Made by a program: the position numbers and the translations under genes. From Reticulitermes speratus (Eukaryota; Arthropoda; Insecta; Blattodea; Rhinotermitidae): a stretch of DNA of 64,000 nt. The stretch covers positions 28,508,908-28,572,907 of the forward strand of contig JAJKFL010000003.1 of assembly GCA_021186555.1 (NCBI GenBank). Reading direction: 5' to 3'. Positions 52,472-63,372 of the stretch are shown here, piece after piece; position 1 is the stretch's first letter; each line of letters starts with the position of its first letter. Under the pieces are notes generated by a model. That model did not search any database. It had not been told where the DNA came from and saw nothing but the letters and a program-made list of their open reading frames with translations.

Positions 52472-54217
52472 GTATATACAATATTATGGTATCAGTAGTG
52501 ATTTTTAATATGGAAGCATGTTTTTTAACACAAAGCAAGTGAACTCTGTGCTAACACATCCTGCTTGTTCTTAGGAGGTATCAAGTTGAGATTTCAAGTA
52601 GAGAACTGGTTTTTGTCAGACCTCACAGAGTTTTTTCATTCTGGAACAGCTTTGCAGCATGCTGATATGTACTGTTAGCATACTGCTGTAGGTATCATTT
52701 ATAACGGGGCAGTAAATGTTTTATCCACTGCTGATACAGTGCTATTTACCTCATTGTAGATACGTTATCTCATTTTTATGCCTAATGGTGACTAACAAGG
52801 TGCTAGGCAGGAAATCGGTAAGACAGTCAACATCTGCACAACTTTATTACATTTTCCAATGACCTTACACATCCTCCTTATATCTTGGACATACACACAT
52901 ACACATACATACATATATTTTGATGGTTACTTCAGCATCTTCAGTGTTATGTGTGTTAATACATTACTAATTACACATACATCTGACAGCCATATAACAC
53001 ATTACTTTGCTCATATAATGCTGTGGGTCACCATTCTAATCCTGTTAGGTAAAGGTAAAGGTCACCCCATGACATGCCTATGCAGGCACAGAGGGGAGGC
53101 GGAAGTATAGCACCAACCCATTCACAACTCGGCACTAGAAGAGGATGGGTGGTCAGCACCATGCCCTGGCCGCTTTAGCCTGGCCAGCACCTGGTACCTT
53201 TTGTACAGGAGGCTGGGTAGGCATTGGGGCCAGTCTGGACGGGCATTGAAAATCTCGCACCAACTGGGATTTGATCCCTGGACTGTCCAGCCTGTAGTGA
53301 CTCTTAATACAACTACACTATGCCGGCCATCCCATCCAATCCTGTTAGTGATCTAAAAGTACCATTCTGTAAGGTAAAATTACTCTCTCATTACTTCAGT
53401 GAATATATAATACAAAGTTAAAATAATACTTGAGTAATGATTCACCTTCGCTCTTTTATTTACTGTGGCATAAATTATCTTGGGTTTATTATATATATAT
53501 ATAGCAACCACACAGAATGCATGGAAACTTATACAGCTGTTTATTTTTTCAGTTGCTTGTCAAATTTGTCTTCTGACCTCCCCAAGTAGAGGGTAATGCA
53601 TATTTTAACGTATTTCTTAAACATTACAGCATTAATTAACAATAAGTTGCAAAATAAGTTTATTAGAATACTGGTGAGGTTAATACTAGAGTGTTCTATT
53701 ATGTGATGTTATATAATTTGGTGGGATAATGTCCCAGAAAGCACAGTCTTAACCTTCGTAATATCCTAATGAAGTCAGCTGGTGTTCTTTTCAATTGTCA
53801 CAACATTACACAGTGAGAGTTTTGTAATGATTTCTGCCTGTAATTAAATGCATTGATGTGCCTCACCTGAGGAATAAGACAGTCCCACAAACCATGTGAA
53901 ATGTTCTTACTGGGACTGGGCTGGATGATCTGGGATTTGATTCCTGGGAGGAGCAAGACTTTTTCACTTCTGCAGAATCTTCAGACTGTCTGTGGGGCCC
54001 AACCGGCCTCCTTTTCAGTAGGTACCAAGAGTTATTTCCCCAGAGGTGAAGCATCTAGAGGATGAGGCTGACCAACACATTTCCATCTAGTTCTGAGGTT
54101 ATGAATGAGTGGAGCTCTACCGCTACACCCCCTTTGACAGGGACAACTTTACCTTCTGTCTTTTGTACTGCACAATGTGTTTGCCTTAATATGTATTAAT
54201 TTTGCATTGTTTCAGAG
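52472..54217 (+). other. ZRANB2 intron 2 with SINE insertions
   Basis: Donor GTATAT, acceptor TTTCAGAG. Contains a family R SINE (53,046-53,335), a second SINE-like stretch at about 53,860-54,100 (GGGATTTGATTCCTGGGAGG resembles a B box) and an (AT)n run near 53,492-53,504. Confidence 0.6.
53046..53335 (-). repeat. tRNA-derived SINE (family R, copy 2)
   Basis: AGGTAAAGGTCACCCCATGA ... GGCACTAGAAGAGGATGGGT ... TGGCCGCTTTAGCC ... CACCTGGTACCTTTTGTACA follow the order of the 40.95-kb copy. The minus strand at the right end reads GGCCGGCATAGTGTAGTTGT (A-box-like) and, further in, CCAGGGATCAAATCCCAG (B-box-like), a tRNA-related head. Confidence 0.8.
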
Positions 54218-54321
54218 AAGGGTGATTCACCTAAGAAGAAGAAACTGGGTCAAGAAATTGGGCAAGCTGCTGCAGAAAAGAGCCGTGGGTTGTTTAGTGC
54301 AGATGACTAGCAATGTAACAA
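54218..54321 (+). CDS. ZRANB2: ZRANB2-like, exon 3 with an in-frame stop
   Basis: After the acceptor the phase-0 frame reads KGDSPKKKKLGQEIGQAAAE, KSRGLFSADD, then TAG (54,308-54,310), then QCN and two bases before the strong donor GTGAGT at 54,322. In ZRANB2 the segment is ...EKSRGLFSA(N/D)DWQC..., the start of the second zinc finger. The invariant Trp codon (TGG) is TAG here, a single G-to-A change. The exon is otherwise well conserved. If real, translation would stop inside the linker. The second finger's NVNWARR exon and the Arg/Ser-rich tail were not found before 64,000. Confidence 0.85.
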
Positions 54322-54666
54322 GTGAGTTCAGCCGTTTTCTGTATATTACTCATGATACAGCAGTTTGTCGTAACCCATCGATACACAGTTTTACAGGAGA
54401 CAGATAAAGCTTGACAGATCATTAATAGACCAGCATGTTATGTCTTTATGAAAATATAAGGAGAAGCAGTTTTTTTGTGGACATGACATTTTGACAGAAG
54501 GTGAATTTATAACCCAACTGTCTAGTAATGCGGGAATCTCAGTTTGATAATTGTGTGGGTTACGACAAATTGCTGTTTCATGAGCGATATATCATACACG
54601 CATTTAACTTTCAATCTACAGTTACATGACCAACACCACACTTTTGTAATTAACACCACAGCTTAT

Positions 54667-55470
54667 AATGTTACAAATTTACCAACACATGCACTTTTTT
54701 CTATTAAAACTTAATAGTACGTTAAAATGCCCTACATATGTTTCGGTCGGTTAACCGACCATCATCAGGGGTGACTAGAGTTACTTAGATATATACACAT
54801 CTAGAGGTGTAAATTAAAATAGTCCAGTGAGAGTATTAAAAACAGCATAATAAAATATGAAGTTCTAGATTCACTGCGTATTGAAGTTCACTTTTCACCA
54901 GTGTTTTACGTCGTGTTGTAAATTGTATGTTACGCACGATATGTTGGAAGCCTTTCGTTAGTTACTCCGCACATCAGGATGCGTACACGATGTTGTAAAC
55001 CAGAAGTATGTCTAGCTGTCCTGTTTCCGTTGGTCAAAATGTTCTTTTCAGTGGAACTCAGCGTATATATTATTGGCTTTTTTGTATGGTGTCACGTCTC
55101 TGTGTATGTTGGTTGTGATGCCGTGTCCTGGTGGGTGAGGTCTGTTTGCCTACTGGTAGGCAAACAGACCTCACCCACCAGGACACTGAGTAACTAACGA
55201 AAGGCTTCCAACATATCGTGCATAACATACAATTTACAACACGACGTAAAACACTGGTGAAAAGTGAACTTCAATACGCAGTGAATCTAGAACTTTATAT
55301 TTTATTATGCTGTTTTTAATACTCTCACTGGACTATTTTAATCTACACCTTTAGATGTGTCGCCCCTGATGATGGTCGGTTAACCGACCGAAACATATGT
55401 AGGGCATTTTAACGTACTATTAAGTTTTAATAGAAAAAAGTGCATGTGTTGGTAAATTTGTAACATTATA
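54667..55470. mobile_element. Foldback element with ~290-bp inverted arms and a central hairpin
   Basis: The left arm (about 54,667-54,966) and right arm (about 55,190-55,470) are inverted copies about 95% alike; the right arm lacks about 20 bp near 55,350. Both contain CGGTCGGTTAACCGACC next to CATCATCAGGGG. A perfect hairpin of 31+2+31 bases lies at 55,123-55,186. A one-sided spacer (54,967-55,122) has no inverted partner. The words ACCACAGCTTATA flank it at 54,655-54,667 and 55,499-55,511. No coding capacity. Located in ZRANB2 intron 3. Confidence 0.8.
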
Positions 55471-55511
55471 TTAAACATGCACGGTATAAGCAATACTAAC
55501 CACAGCTTATA

Positions 55512-58360
55512 TCTGGCAACTTGCAGGTGTGATTCTCAATGTGGAGGCTACCATTCCCAGTCAAGATTTTATGCTTTTGGATTTGTAAAGGCCAAAACTA
55601 GGTAAATTGCCTGATGATGACTTTTCACATAAGCCAAAACATGTACTACAATAAATGTGAGAACTTCAGCTGTGATGGAGAATGTGTGCTTCCTTCCTGC
55701 TGTTCATATATCACAACAGAATATCATCTATGAAGATATTAATGCCTTTAATGGAACTGAAACTGAATTAGAATTAAATGTACACATGAGAGGTTATGAA
55801 AAATACCTGATGTCCGTCTTACAAAAATCTGGATTTGTAACATGCCTCCACCTCATATCTGCATGGTGGAGTGACCAACCATAAAGTTTGTCACTACTCA
55901 GGAGACCATGCCATTGACTTCAAATGGCCGTAAATTGTCTACTGTAACAGTCTAGCTGGCCAAATGTTGAATTTCTTAGGTAGTAAGACTGTTACCCCCA
56001 AGTTAAAGTCTGACCCCACTGCTGTGATACTCCATGATGTAAAATCTCCTATTCTCAGGCATTAAAACTGTAGTAATTTTCAACATAAAATAGCTGCCAA
56101 AAGGAACTTGTAAAATTAAAATAATGACAGTGAAAATTTATGGGGGAGTCTCCTGGGTGTGACCCTGTGTCATAGGGTGAGTAGTTCCTTATGTTGTAGA
56201 GGATCGCAGTGCCTTCATCCTTACAGGCTAGCTTGTCCAATGACATGATGTCACATCCCAGAACTGAATCCTCAGCAACACCACTGTCAGAACCTCAGAT
56301 TTCTCATGAATTTTATGGACTTGCATAAATTAAGACCTGGAGCAGCATGGTTGAGAAACACTGATACAAGCGTGAATTACTTCACTTTCTGTCATGCACA
56401 GCAGTTCTGTATGTTGTGTGTGTGTGGTTTAGCATATCAGGAAAGGAGATTGGTCGTGTACATTTGGTTATGAGCATTAGCCATATCCATGATTGTGTTA
56501 TTTCATATCTGTTCGAAGATATTTATCAAATTGCTCTATAGAGATGTATGTCATTTCTTACCATGAAGGCAGTGGCTTCATACCGAAGGTGTTTGTGAAT
56601 CACTTCAGATAAACTAAATATTAGCTATACCAGAACGATAGACTGGTGATGCTGATCTTGCTTTTGGCTGATGGTGATGTGTGGAAGTAAACTGTGTTGA
56701 CAGTGTACATGTATAACTTTACCATATCCTCAACCCAATCAATCCAACCCTGAAGATGGAGGCATTTTGTTTTGAAACAACAACACCGTGCACTTACTCA
56801 CAGTACAGTCATCCAAAAACAGGATCATCACCACCATGAAAGGAATAATACTGTTCTCATGCTCACTGCAGTTTGGGGATGACCTCTTGTTCAAATGAAT
56901 TTGATTCCATTACATGTTTATGATGAACATCTGTTAGATATTTCTCACTGTATCACTTTTTGTAATAAAGTCTGTTGTGTTCATGATAAATGTTGCTTGT
57001 TCTTTCCTCCATCACTTGCCTATAAAAGTCGAACAGACCTCATAATGTTAAACCGTAAATACTTAGTCACTGCAGCAGAGTGATGGTGTACACAAATGTA
57101 ATTCTTCATTTTATATTCAGAACTGGATATGCACAGTCAAGCAATAAGTATGTCTCCAGAATGACTGTATAGTTGGAAGAGATGGAGAAGCCATGAGGAC
57201 AACTGGTGAAGAATTGATTTAAGATGGAATTACACTAGAGTGTGCTGTGATGGGGTGTTCTGTTATTGAAAATGAGAATTCACATTTTGTGAATAATAGA
57301 GTGTATAGGAAATATGGGGTTGGTTCACGTGACCATGATTGCACTCGTCTATGTTTCATTCAGGTGACAGAACAGGAGAAGTACTTCAGGGTGGCACCTA
57401 AAAAGCTAAAATTATTTTTGACAAACTGTTATTCCAAATCATGACTCAAACAAACATGACCACTCCACAAAACTAGCAGTAACCTACACCTGTCAATTTC
57501 ACTGCCAGAAGACAAAAAGGTGTTCACTTATATTTAATTTTCTGAAGTTTAAAATTTGGCTAATTGGTGCAATTTCTTGAAGCATTACAAAGGAGAAGTG
57601 TTATGTAGTTTTAAGGGACGAGTGTTTGGAAGAGGGGCTTAAAACAGAAACTGAAAACTGCATGCCAGTTATACCAATCAGTGTGATCTGATTTAGATAC
57701 TGTGTATAGAATCATGCATTGAAATAAGGATCTGCTGTCAGCAGATTGATCTCAACAAAACCACACTGATCAGATTCTTATAGGCTCTTTGGACACTTGG
57801 TCAGTGATTAGCCCTCCAGTGCCGTCCTCCGTATGTTGTATGGACCTATGCAGCTACAAATTCATTCTCCTGTTGTTAAGTGCAGTTTCATTGATAGCGT
57901 GAAAGTAGTCGAACATCTTTTTAAGGAAAGATGTCAGGTTTGATATGATCCTAGTTTCAACTTGTTTTACAACATGAGCTAATTTATAGGCATTGTATAT
58001 TTAAAAAATAAAAAAATGACTGATGCTCGTTATTTTTATGGACACCGCAGCATTTTCTCAAAAATTGTTGACATAGTTGTATCTTAATCAGTATGTCTGT
58101 GAAGCTTACGATGTTTACTGTCCTTCAGTTTCTAATTTCATATCAGTGATCATATGTGGCAAGCACACTGGTTGATTGTTGTGCCATCTCTACTTTGAAA
58201 CAAGAACAATCTCCAGAACCTTTACGCAGCTGCCCAGAAGAAGTTTAAAGTGGTTTCACGCTTTCAAATGCTATATATATCGTTGCATGACGTAAGATAT
58301 TATGGGTTTCTCATCAACTGCAATTCCTTTTCCATCAGTATCGGTGTTTACCTTTCAGTC
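55512..58360. other. No recognisable feature
   Basis: About 2.8 kb, AT-rich, ORFs short and unlike known families. It would be part of ZRANB2 intron 3 if the gene continues to the right. Confidence 0.45.
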
Positions 58361-58362
58361 TC

Positions 58363-59490
58363 ATGGCGTCCAAGAGGGCGGGAGATTTGAGTTCACAAGT
58401 AAAAGAAATTTTGTGTGATTAGTGATGAACTGACTTTAGTGAAAGTAGCAACAGCAGCAGTAACAGTGACAACGAAATTGATGATGATGTTGCATTTGTT
58501 GACGTAGTAAATGTGGATGACTGCTGATAAAGAAAATGTAGTGAATCAAGATTTAATTTGGTAGTCCATGAACAGTTACTCTGGGGACAGAGAAGTGTTT
58601 TGTGGTGATTGTGGATATAAAAATGGCGCTGAGAATATTACAGGTAATGTAGACTGCTTTCAGTTATTCTTTGATAAAATCCTTGTAGAAATTATTGTTC
58701 AGGAAATCAACAGGCATGTAGACCAGTACAAGAATGCACAAGGTAATATTTTTCTTTCCATTCTCCTGTAAGGTCATGGAAACCTGTCACAGAAGCTGAA
58801 GTTTATGTTGTGTTAGGACTTTTTATTTTAATGGGAATTGTTCAGAAGCCAACTGCAAGGTCTTACTTCTCTAAAAGCAAGACTTAATATAAATTCCTGG
58901 TTTAACACATGTCATGAGCACAGGCAGATTTGAGCTGCTATGTAAGACTTCTTCGCTTCATAGATATTAATAGCAGGTTGACATACAAGGGATCACTAAA
59001 ATTATTAAAAAATTTCCCATATTGTGCCACTTCAATGAAAGGGTTCAAAGCTTTTAGACAGTACTTGCCCTTGAAAACTTCACAGTTTGGCATCAATACA
59101 TTCAAGTTTTGTGAGTCAAACACAGGATGTTTGTGGTGTTTCTTTGTTTACGCAGGAAAAACCTCGGAAATTGAGTCAACACTGAGTTTACCTGACATAA
59201 CAAAAATCACTGCTAGTGTTACAAAACTTTTGGAGCTCCCAGTAAATAGATGACACACAATGTGGTTGGATAACTATTATAATAACCCTCAATTAGCAAT
59301 TAAACTTAAGGTACAGTATTCAACAGATTGTGTAGGAACACTCAGGTGGAATAGAAAGTCTGTCATGAAAGAAGTGCAAGAAAAGAAACTGAGGAAAGGG
59401 AAAATTATACCCAGACATTCAGGCCCTATTAGTGTACTGAAATGGTGTGACAAAAAAAGTCACCATATTCTCAACCTATCATCCAGATAA
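58363..59490 (+). pseudogene. piggyBac-like transposase, decayed, cut by a LINE
   Basis: Start MASKRAGDLSSQVKEILCD at 58,363, then an acidic/Ser-rich stretch. VFCGDCGYKNGAENITGNVD then CFQLFFDKILVEIIVQEINR (about 58,600-58,730) is the conserved block before the catalytic domain. VYVVLGLFILMGIVQKPTAR (about 58,800-58,860) follows. KAFRQYLPLKTSQFGINTFK and FCESNTGCLWCFFVYAGKTS (about 59,050-59,165), MWLDNYYNNPQLAIKLK (with the second Asp, about 59,261) and DCVGTLRWNRKSVMKEVQEK, IPRHSGPISVLKWCDKKSHH (59,325-59,470) match the DDD core. It stops at about 59,500 where the LINE tail begins. Multiple stops. Confidence 0.88.
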
Positions 59491-59851
59491 AACAGTCAGC
59501 CTGTCATACATACATACATACATACACATATACATTTACCAATCCAACATCCACGTAAGTGGGATTGGATATGGAATTCGTCAAGAGCAGAGTAGATTGC
59601 AATATGCAATCAAGTCGAAACACTGAGATACAGATGAGATACGAAGTTACATGAAATTAGTAAACACTATAAATAACAAGAGAATTCATACTCACTCTCT
59701 CAGACAAGGTAAATATATGGATTAAAATAAATAATAAGTCAACTTTTAAAAATTAAGTAGAATAAAAGACATATACAGAATACACATATTTGTTGCTGGT
59801 TAACTATTACAGTCTTTAGAAAGAAATTCATCAATAGAATAGAAAGCGTTC

Positions 59852-62345
59852 TTAACAAGATAATTCCTTAATAGTCTTAAAAATATGTATATTATTATGA
59901 AGTTTTGAAATATTTTGTGGAAGGTGATTAAATATTTTAACAGATGAATAATATACACCTCTCTGTATTATGGAAGATCTCACAGAAGGTACATGCAGTT
60001 TATCTTGTTGCCTAGTATTCCTGCCATGAACTGAGGTGTTGGTTTGATAGTTTTTAGGATTTTTAGCTACAAATAACATCAAAACATAGATATACAAACG
60101 AGGAACTGTAAGTATATCCAGTTTTTTGAAACCTCTATAAGAACTCCTTGGACCCAGCCTCAGCATAATCCTAATTGCTCTCTTTTGAATTATAAAAACA
60201 TTTTTTATTGATGAAGATGAACCCCAGAAAAATATACCATAACTAATTTGTGACTGGAAATGTGCAAAATAAACCATTCGTAGTGTTTTTACATTTACAA
60301 GAGATGATAATTTTCTCAAGAGAAAACAAATAGAACTCAGTTTTTTAATTAAATTGTCTAGATGCAAATTCCATGTAAGATGACAATTTAGATACACACC
60401 TAAAAATTTAATAATTTCAGCAACAGTAATAGCTTGATTATTGTATGAAACATGTAATGGATAAGTAAAAGATTTAGATGAAGTAAATTTGATCAATTGC
60501 GTCTTATTTAAATTAAGTACCAACTGATTGTTTTGAAACCATTCAGAAATGCAACAAAATACCTTATTTAATTTAGTATTTAGTTCAGTCTGATCAATGG
60601 ATGAAACAAGAATATTAGTGTCATCAGCAAAAAGAATGGTGTGAGAAACTTTACCTATGATGCTTGGAAAATCATTAATATAAACATTAAACAGTAAAGG
60701 ACCCAACACAGATCCTTGAGGAACACCATGTCTAACAGTTTCCCAGTCCGATAAATTATTAAGTGAGCTGTCAAGTTGCAACTGCACTCTTTGTTTTCTG
60801 TTATACAAATAAGATTTAAGCCAATTTAAAATAGAGCCATTTACTCCATAAAATTCCAACTTTGAGATCAATAATTCATGACTAACACAATCGAAGGCCT
60901 TTGTCAAATCACAAAATAACCCCGTTACATATTCTTTGTTATTCCAAGCTTTAAGAATCGAATCAGTAAGTTTAAATATTGCACTTTCAGTAGATACATT
61001 ATCCCTAAAGCCATATTGCTCAGAGACTAAAATATTATTACTTACTAGATGATGTTTTAGCCTCTGAAAAATGAGCAATTCAAATATGTTACAAAAACCA
61101 GTTAATAATGATATGGGTCTATAATTTGATATTTGTGATTTTTCACCTTTCTTAAAACAGGGTATAATGATAGCATACTTTAGTTGCTCCGGGCAGATAC
61201 CACACGATAATGATTTGTTATAGATATACATGAGAGGTTTAGAATTATGGCTACCACATAATTTTAATATTGTATGAGATAAACCATCATAACCACATGA
61301 ATTCGTATTTTTTAATGAAGTAATTGTGCATATGACTTCTGCCTCAGTTATTGGAATATTAATAATTTGTGGGAACTCGCGAGGAAACGATTCCCCAAGT
61401 GAAAATATTGCCGTTTCAGTTTTTGGCTGCTGTGTGATTAATTCATCTACTGAGTTGAAAAAATAGTTATTAAAAGTCTTAGCTGTCTGATTCACATTGA
61501 TAGTTTCATTACCAAGTTTGAATTCAGTCTGAATAATCTTCTTACTAGGTGTTAAACCCATTTCTTTATTAATGATGTTCCAGGTCACTCTAGTTTTATT
61601 AGTAGATGAAGTTAACAGTTCGTTGTAATACACTGCTTTTGCTTTCCTAACAACTTTCCGTAACAAGTTGCAATATTGATTATAATGTGCTTTAATTTTT
61701 GAACAATTAGTTATTTTACTCATAATGTAGAGAAACATTTTGTGCTTACATGATGTTTTAATCCCTGTTGTGATCCATTGATTATTAGTTATATTACGAG
61801 TTACATACTGAATAGGAAAACATGAATCAAAAGCAATTAAGAAAGTGTTAAAAAATAAATTAAAACTTTGATTAACATCATTCTGGTTAAGAATGTTATT
61901 CCAGGATTCACTTTTGAGTAACTCAATGAAACTTGACACACCAGACTTTGTTATTAGTCTCTTTTTAACAAGCCTATTGATCCCTGATTGGCATTTGAAA
62001 ATATTATTTATACAAAGATATTGAGCTTCATGATCAGAAAGCCCATTAATCAAAGGAAATATTTGGAATGAATTTAATCTGCTGAAATCAATGAAAATAT
62101 TATCAATAGCTGTGCCGGAGTCTTTAGTCGTTCTGGTAGGAAAGTCCACTACATGAAACAAATTATAAAATTGCAATAGGAAGATTAGCTGCTGTGCAGA
62201 ACTAGAATCAATTAAAAAATTTACATTGAAGTCACCGCAAATAACAAATTCAAATTTTGGTTTATATAAATATTTTAAGATTAGATCAAGTTGTTCAACA
62301 AATTCACCAAAATGTCCACTAGGAGATCTGTATATGCATAATCAT
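59852..62345 (-). CDS. LINE ORF2: endonuclease C-terminus and reverse transcriptase
   Basis: 774 codons run without a stop from the Met at 62,176. The same frame is open about 55 codons further upstream to the Tc1-like insertion, with YRSPSGHFGEFVEQLDLIL and VICGDFNVN (the endonuclease G-D-F-N motif). Residues counted from that Met: GLSDHEAQ at 45-52 (endonuclease S-D-H); NYRPISLL at 351; CDLTKAFDCVSHELL at 422 (first RT Asp); HGVPQGSVLGPLLFNVYIND at 483; LFADDTNIL at 515 (catalytic A-D-D); and a thumb/C-terminal region with HGRNTRQ near 717. The enzyme nicks target DNA and reverse-transcribes the element's RNA in place. Beyond the Tc1-like element coding continues to 63,372. The best-preserved mobile gene in the window. 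Confidence 0.93.
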
Positions 62346-62351
62346 ATTATA

Positions 62352-63275
62352 CAAGATGGGCGAGAAGTCACCGTACACCAACCAGTATGGAATCAAAATC
62401 AATCATAATTAATTTGAATCACGTACGTCTTGGTTACATGTCCAGTGGATCCGTATGTGCACCTTGATGCTGGACACACAAACGCATGCGCCTCCATGTC
62501 CTCTGTGACGTACGTCGGAGCATTTGTAGAGTAATTGTGCGAAAGGCTTCTTCCACAGCTCTGCGCAAATCTTGATAATACCCCACAACGAATTGTCTGG
62601 GGTGGTAAGGTCAGGACTACGTGGTGGCCATGGCAATGGTGCCGGAGATGTTGGTGAGCCAGCGGCCTGGAAATTGTTCGTTCAAAACATCGCACACAGA
62701 AAGAGCGAAGTGTGCGGGTGCCCCATCTTGCTGCAGCCACACGTCATCCACGAGTCCTCTGTCTCTGAGCAGAGGTATGAGCCACGTCTCCAACATTGCC
62801 GAATAAGATGCCGCATTCACCGGTCCATCGAAAAAGTAAGGTCCAATCAGATAATCTAATGTCATACCCGCCCATATCATCACATGCGGTGGATTATGTT
62901 CCAGCTCCTGCGTGAAATTGGGATTCTCCTTTGACCAGAACACCACATTTCTGTAGCGCACTGCGATAGATGGCACATTCATCACTGAAAAGAATCTTTG
63001 ATCGGGATACGGCATTTGAGAATGTGTCCAGCAGAGCACGGCATGATTCATAGCGCCGATCCATGTCGGCATCCGACAGTTCATTCACGAAAGTTGGGCG
63101 ATACGGCCTCACATTCAAGTCTTTCTTCATGTGGTGTGCGGCGAATCATGTATGCACTATCTTGGTCACTGTTGCCAAACTACCATTTTACATTGTAGTG
63201 CGTGCTGTGCTGAGTAAACTTAAATTGAGTCTGAGGTGCGTATTGTCTGGGTGTACGGTGACTTCTCGCCCACCC
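62352..63275 (-). mobile_element. Tc1/mariner-superfamily element inside the LINE
   Basis: The left end has GGGCGAGAAGTCACCGTACA and the right end, reverse-complemented, also has GGGCGAGAAGTCACCGTACA, a matching terminal repeat of more than 20 bp. TA at 62,350-62,351 and 63,276-63,277. Removing it rejoins the LINE endonuclease frame with one residual stop. 924 bp, shorter than a complete element. Confidence 0.9.
62399..63130 (-). pseudogene. Tc1-like DDE transposase, N-terminally truncated and frameshifted
   Basis: From 63,130 leftward: LNVRPYRPTFVNELSDADMD, SKILFSDECAIYRSALQKCG (first catalytic Asp, about 62,980), NPPHVMIWAGMTLDYLIGPY, VDDVWLQQDGAPAHFALSVC (second Asp, about 62,720), FPGRWL, then in another frame WPPRSPDLTTPDNSLWGIIK (third position, about 62,570-62,630) and a degraded end. 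Frame changes near 63,080, 62,950 and 62,630. Same transposase type as at 29.2-29.9 kb. The DNA-binding domain is missing, which explains the short length. Confidence 0.85.
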
Positions 63276-63277
63276 TA

Positions 63278-63372
63278 GAATGATTACTAACTTTGATTTG
63301 GGCTGCACAAACTTCAATTACTTTTTCAATACTATACTGTCTTAAGTCAATTACAGTACTTTCCAAGTTTAT
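63278..63372 (-). pseudogene. LINE endonuclease segment right of the Tc1-like element
   Basis: Reading leftward: INLESTVIDLRQYSIEKVIE then VCAAQIKVSN, the beta-strand region preceding C-I-Y-R-S-P in apurinic-type LINE endonucleases. It continues the ORF2 frame across the insertion. It stops at the TTAA where another element begins. Confidence 0.75.

Larger units (their letters stand above)
59495..63372 (-). mobile_element. LINE (CR1/L2/Jockey-like) with a long open ORF2
   Basis: On the minus strand the 3' end is a (TATG)n tail at about 59,504-59,530. Coding runs leftward from at least 63,372 with an endonuclease segment, then RT. It is interrupted by a Tc1-like element (62,352-63,275) and, at the 5' side, by a piggyBac-like end at TTAA (63,373-63,376). 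It inserted into, and cut, the piggyBac relic on its left. Confidence 0.88.

Noticed and set aside
55500..55620. GCAG/GTGTGATTC at 55,525 as the acceptor of ZRANB2 exon 4
   Set aside because: The phase would fit a leading G plus TGT, but the translation (CDSQCGGYHSQ) does not match the NVNWARR finger.
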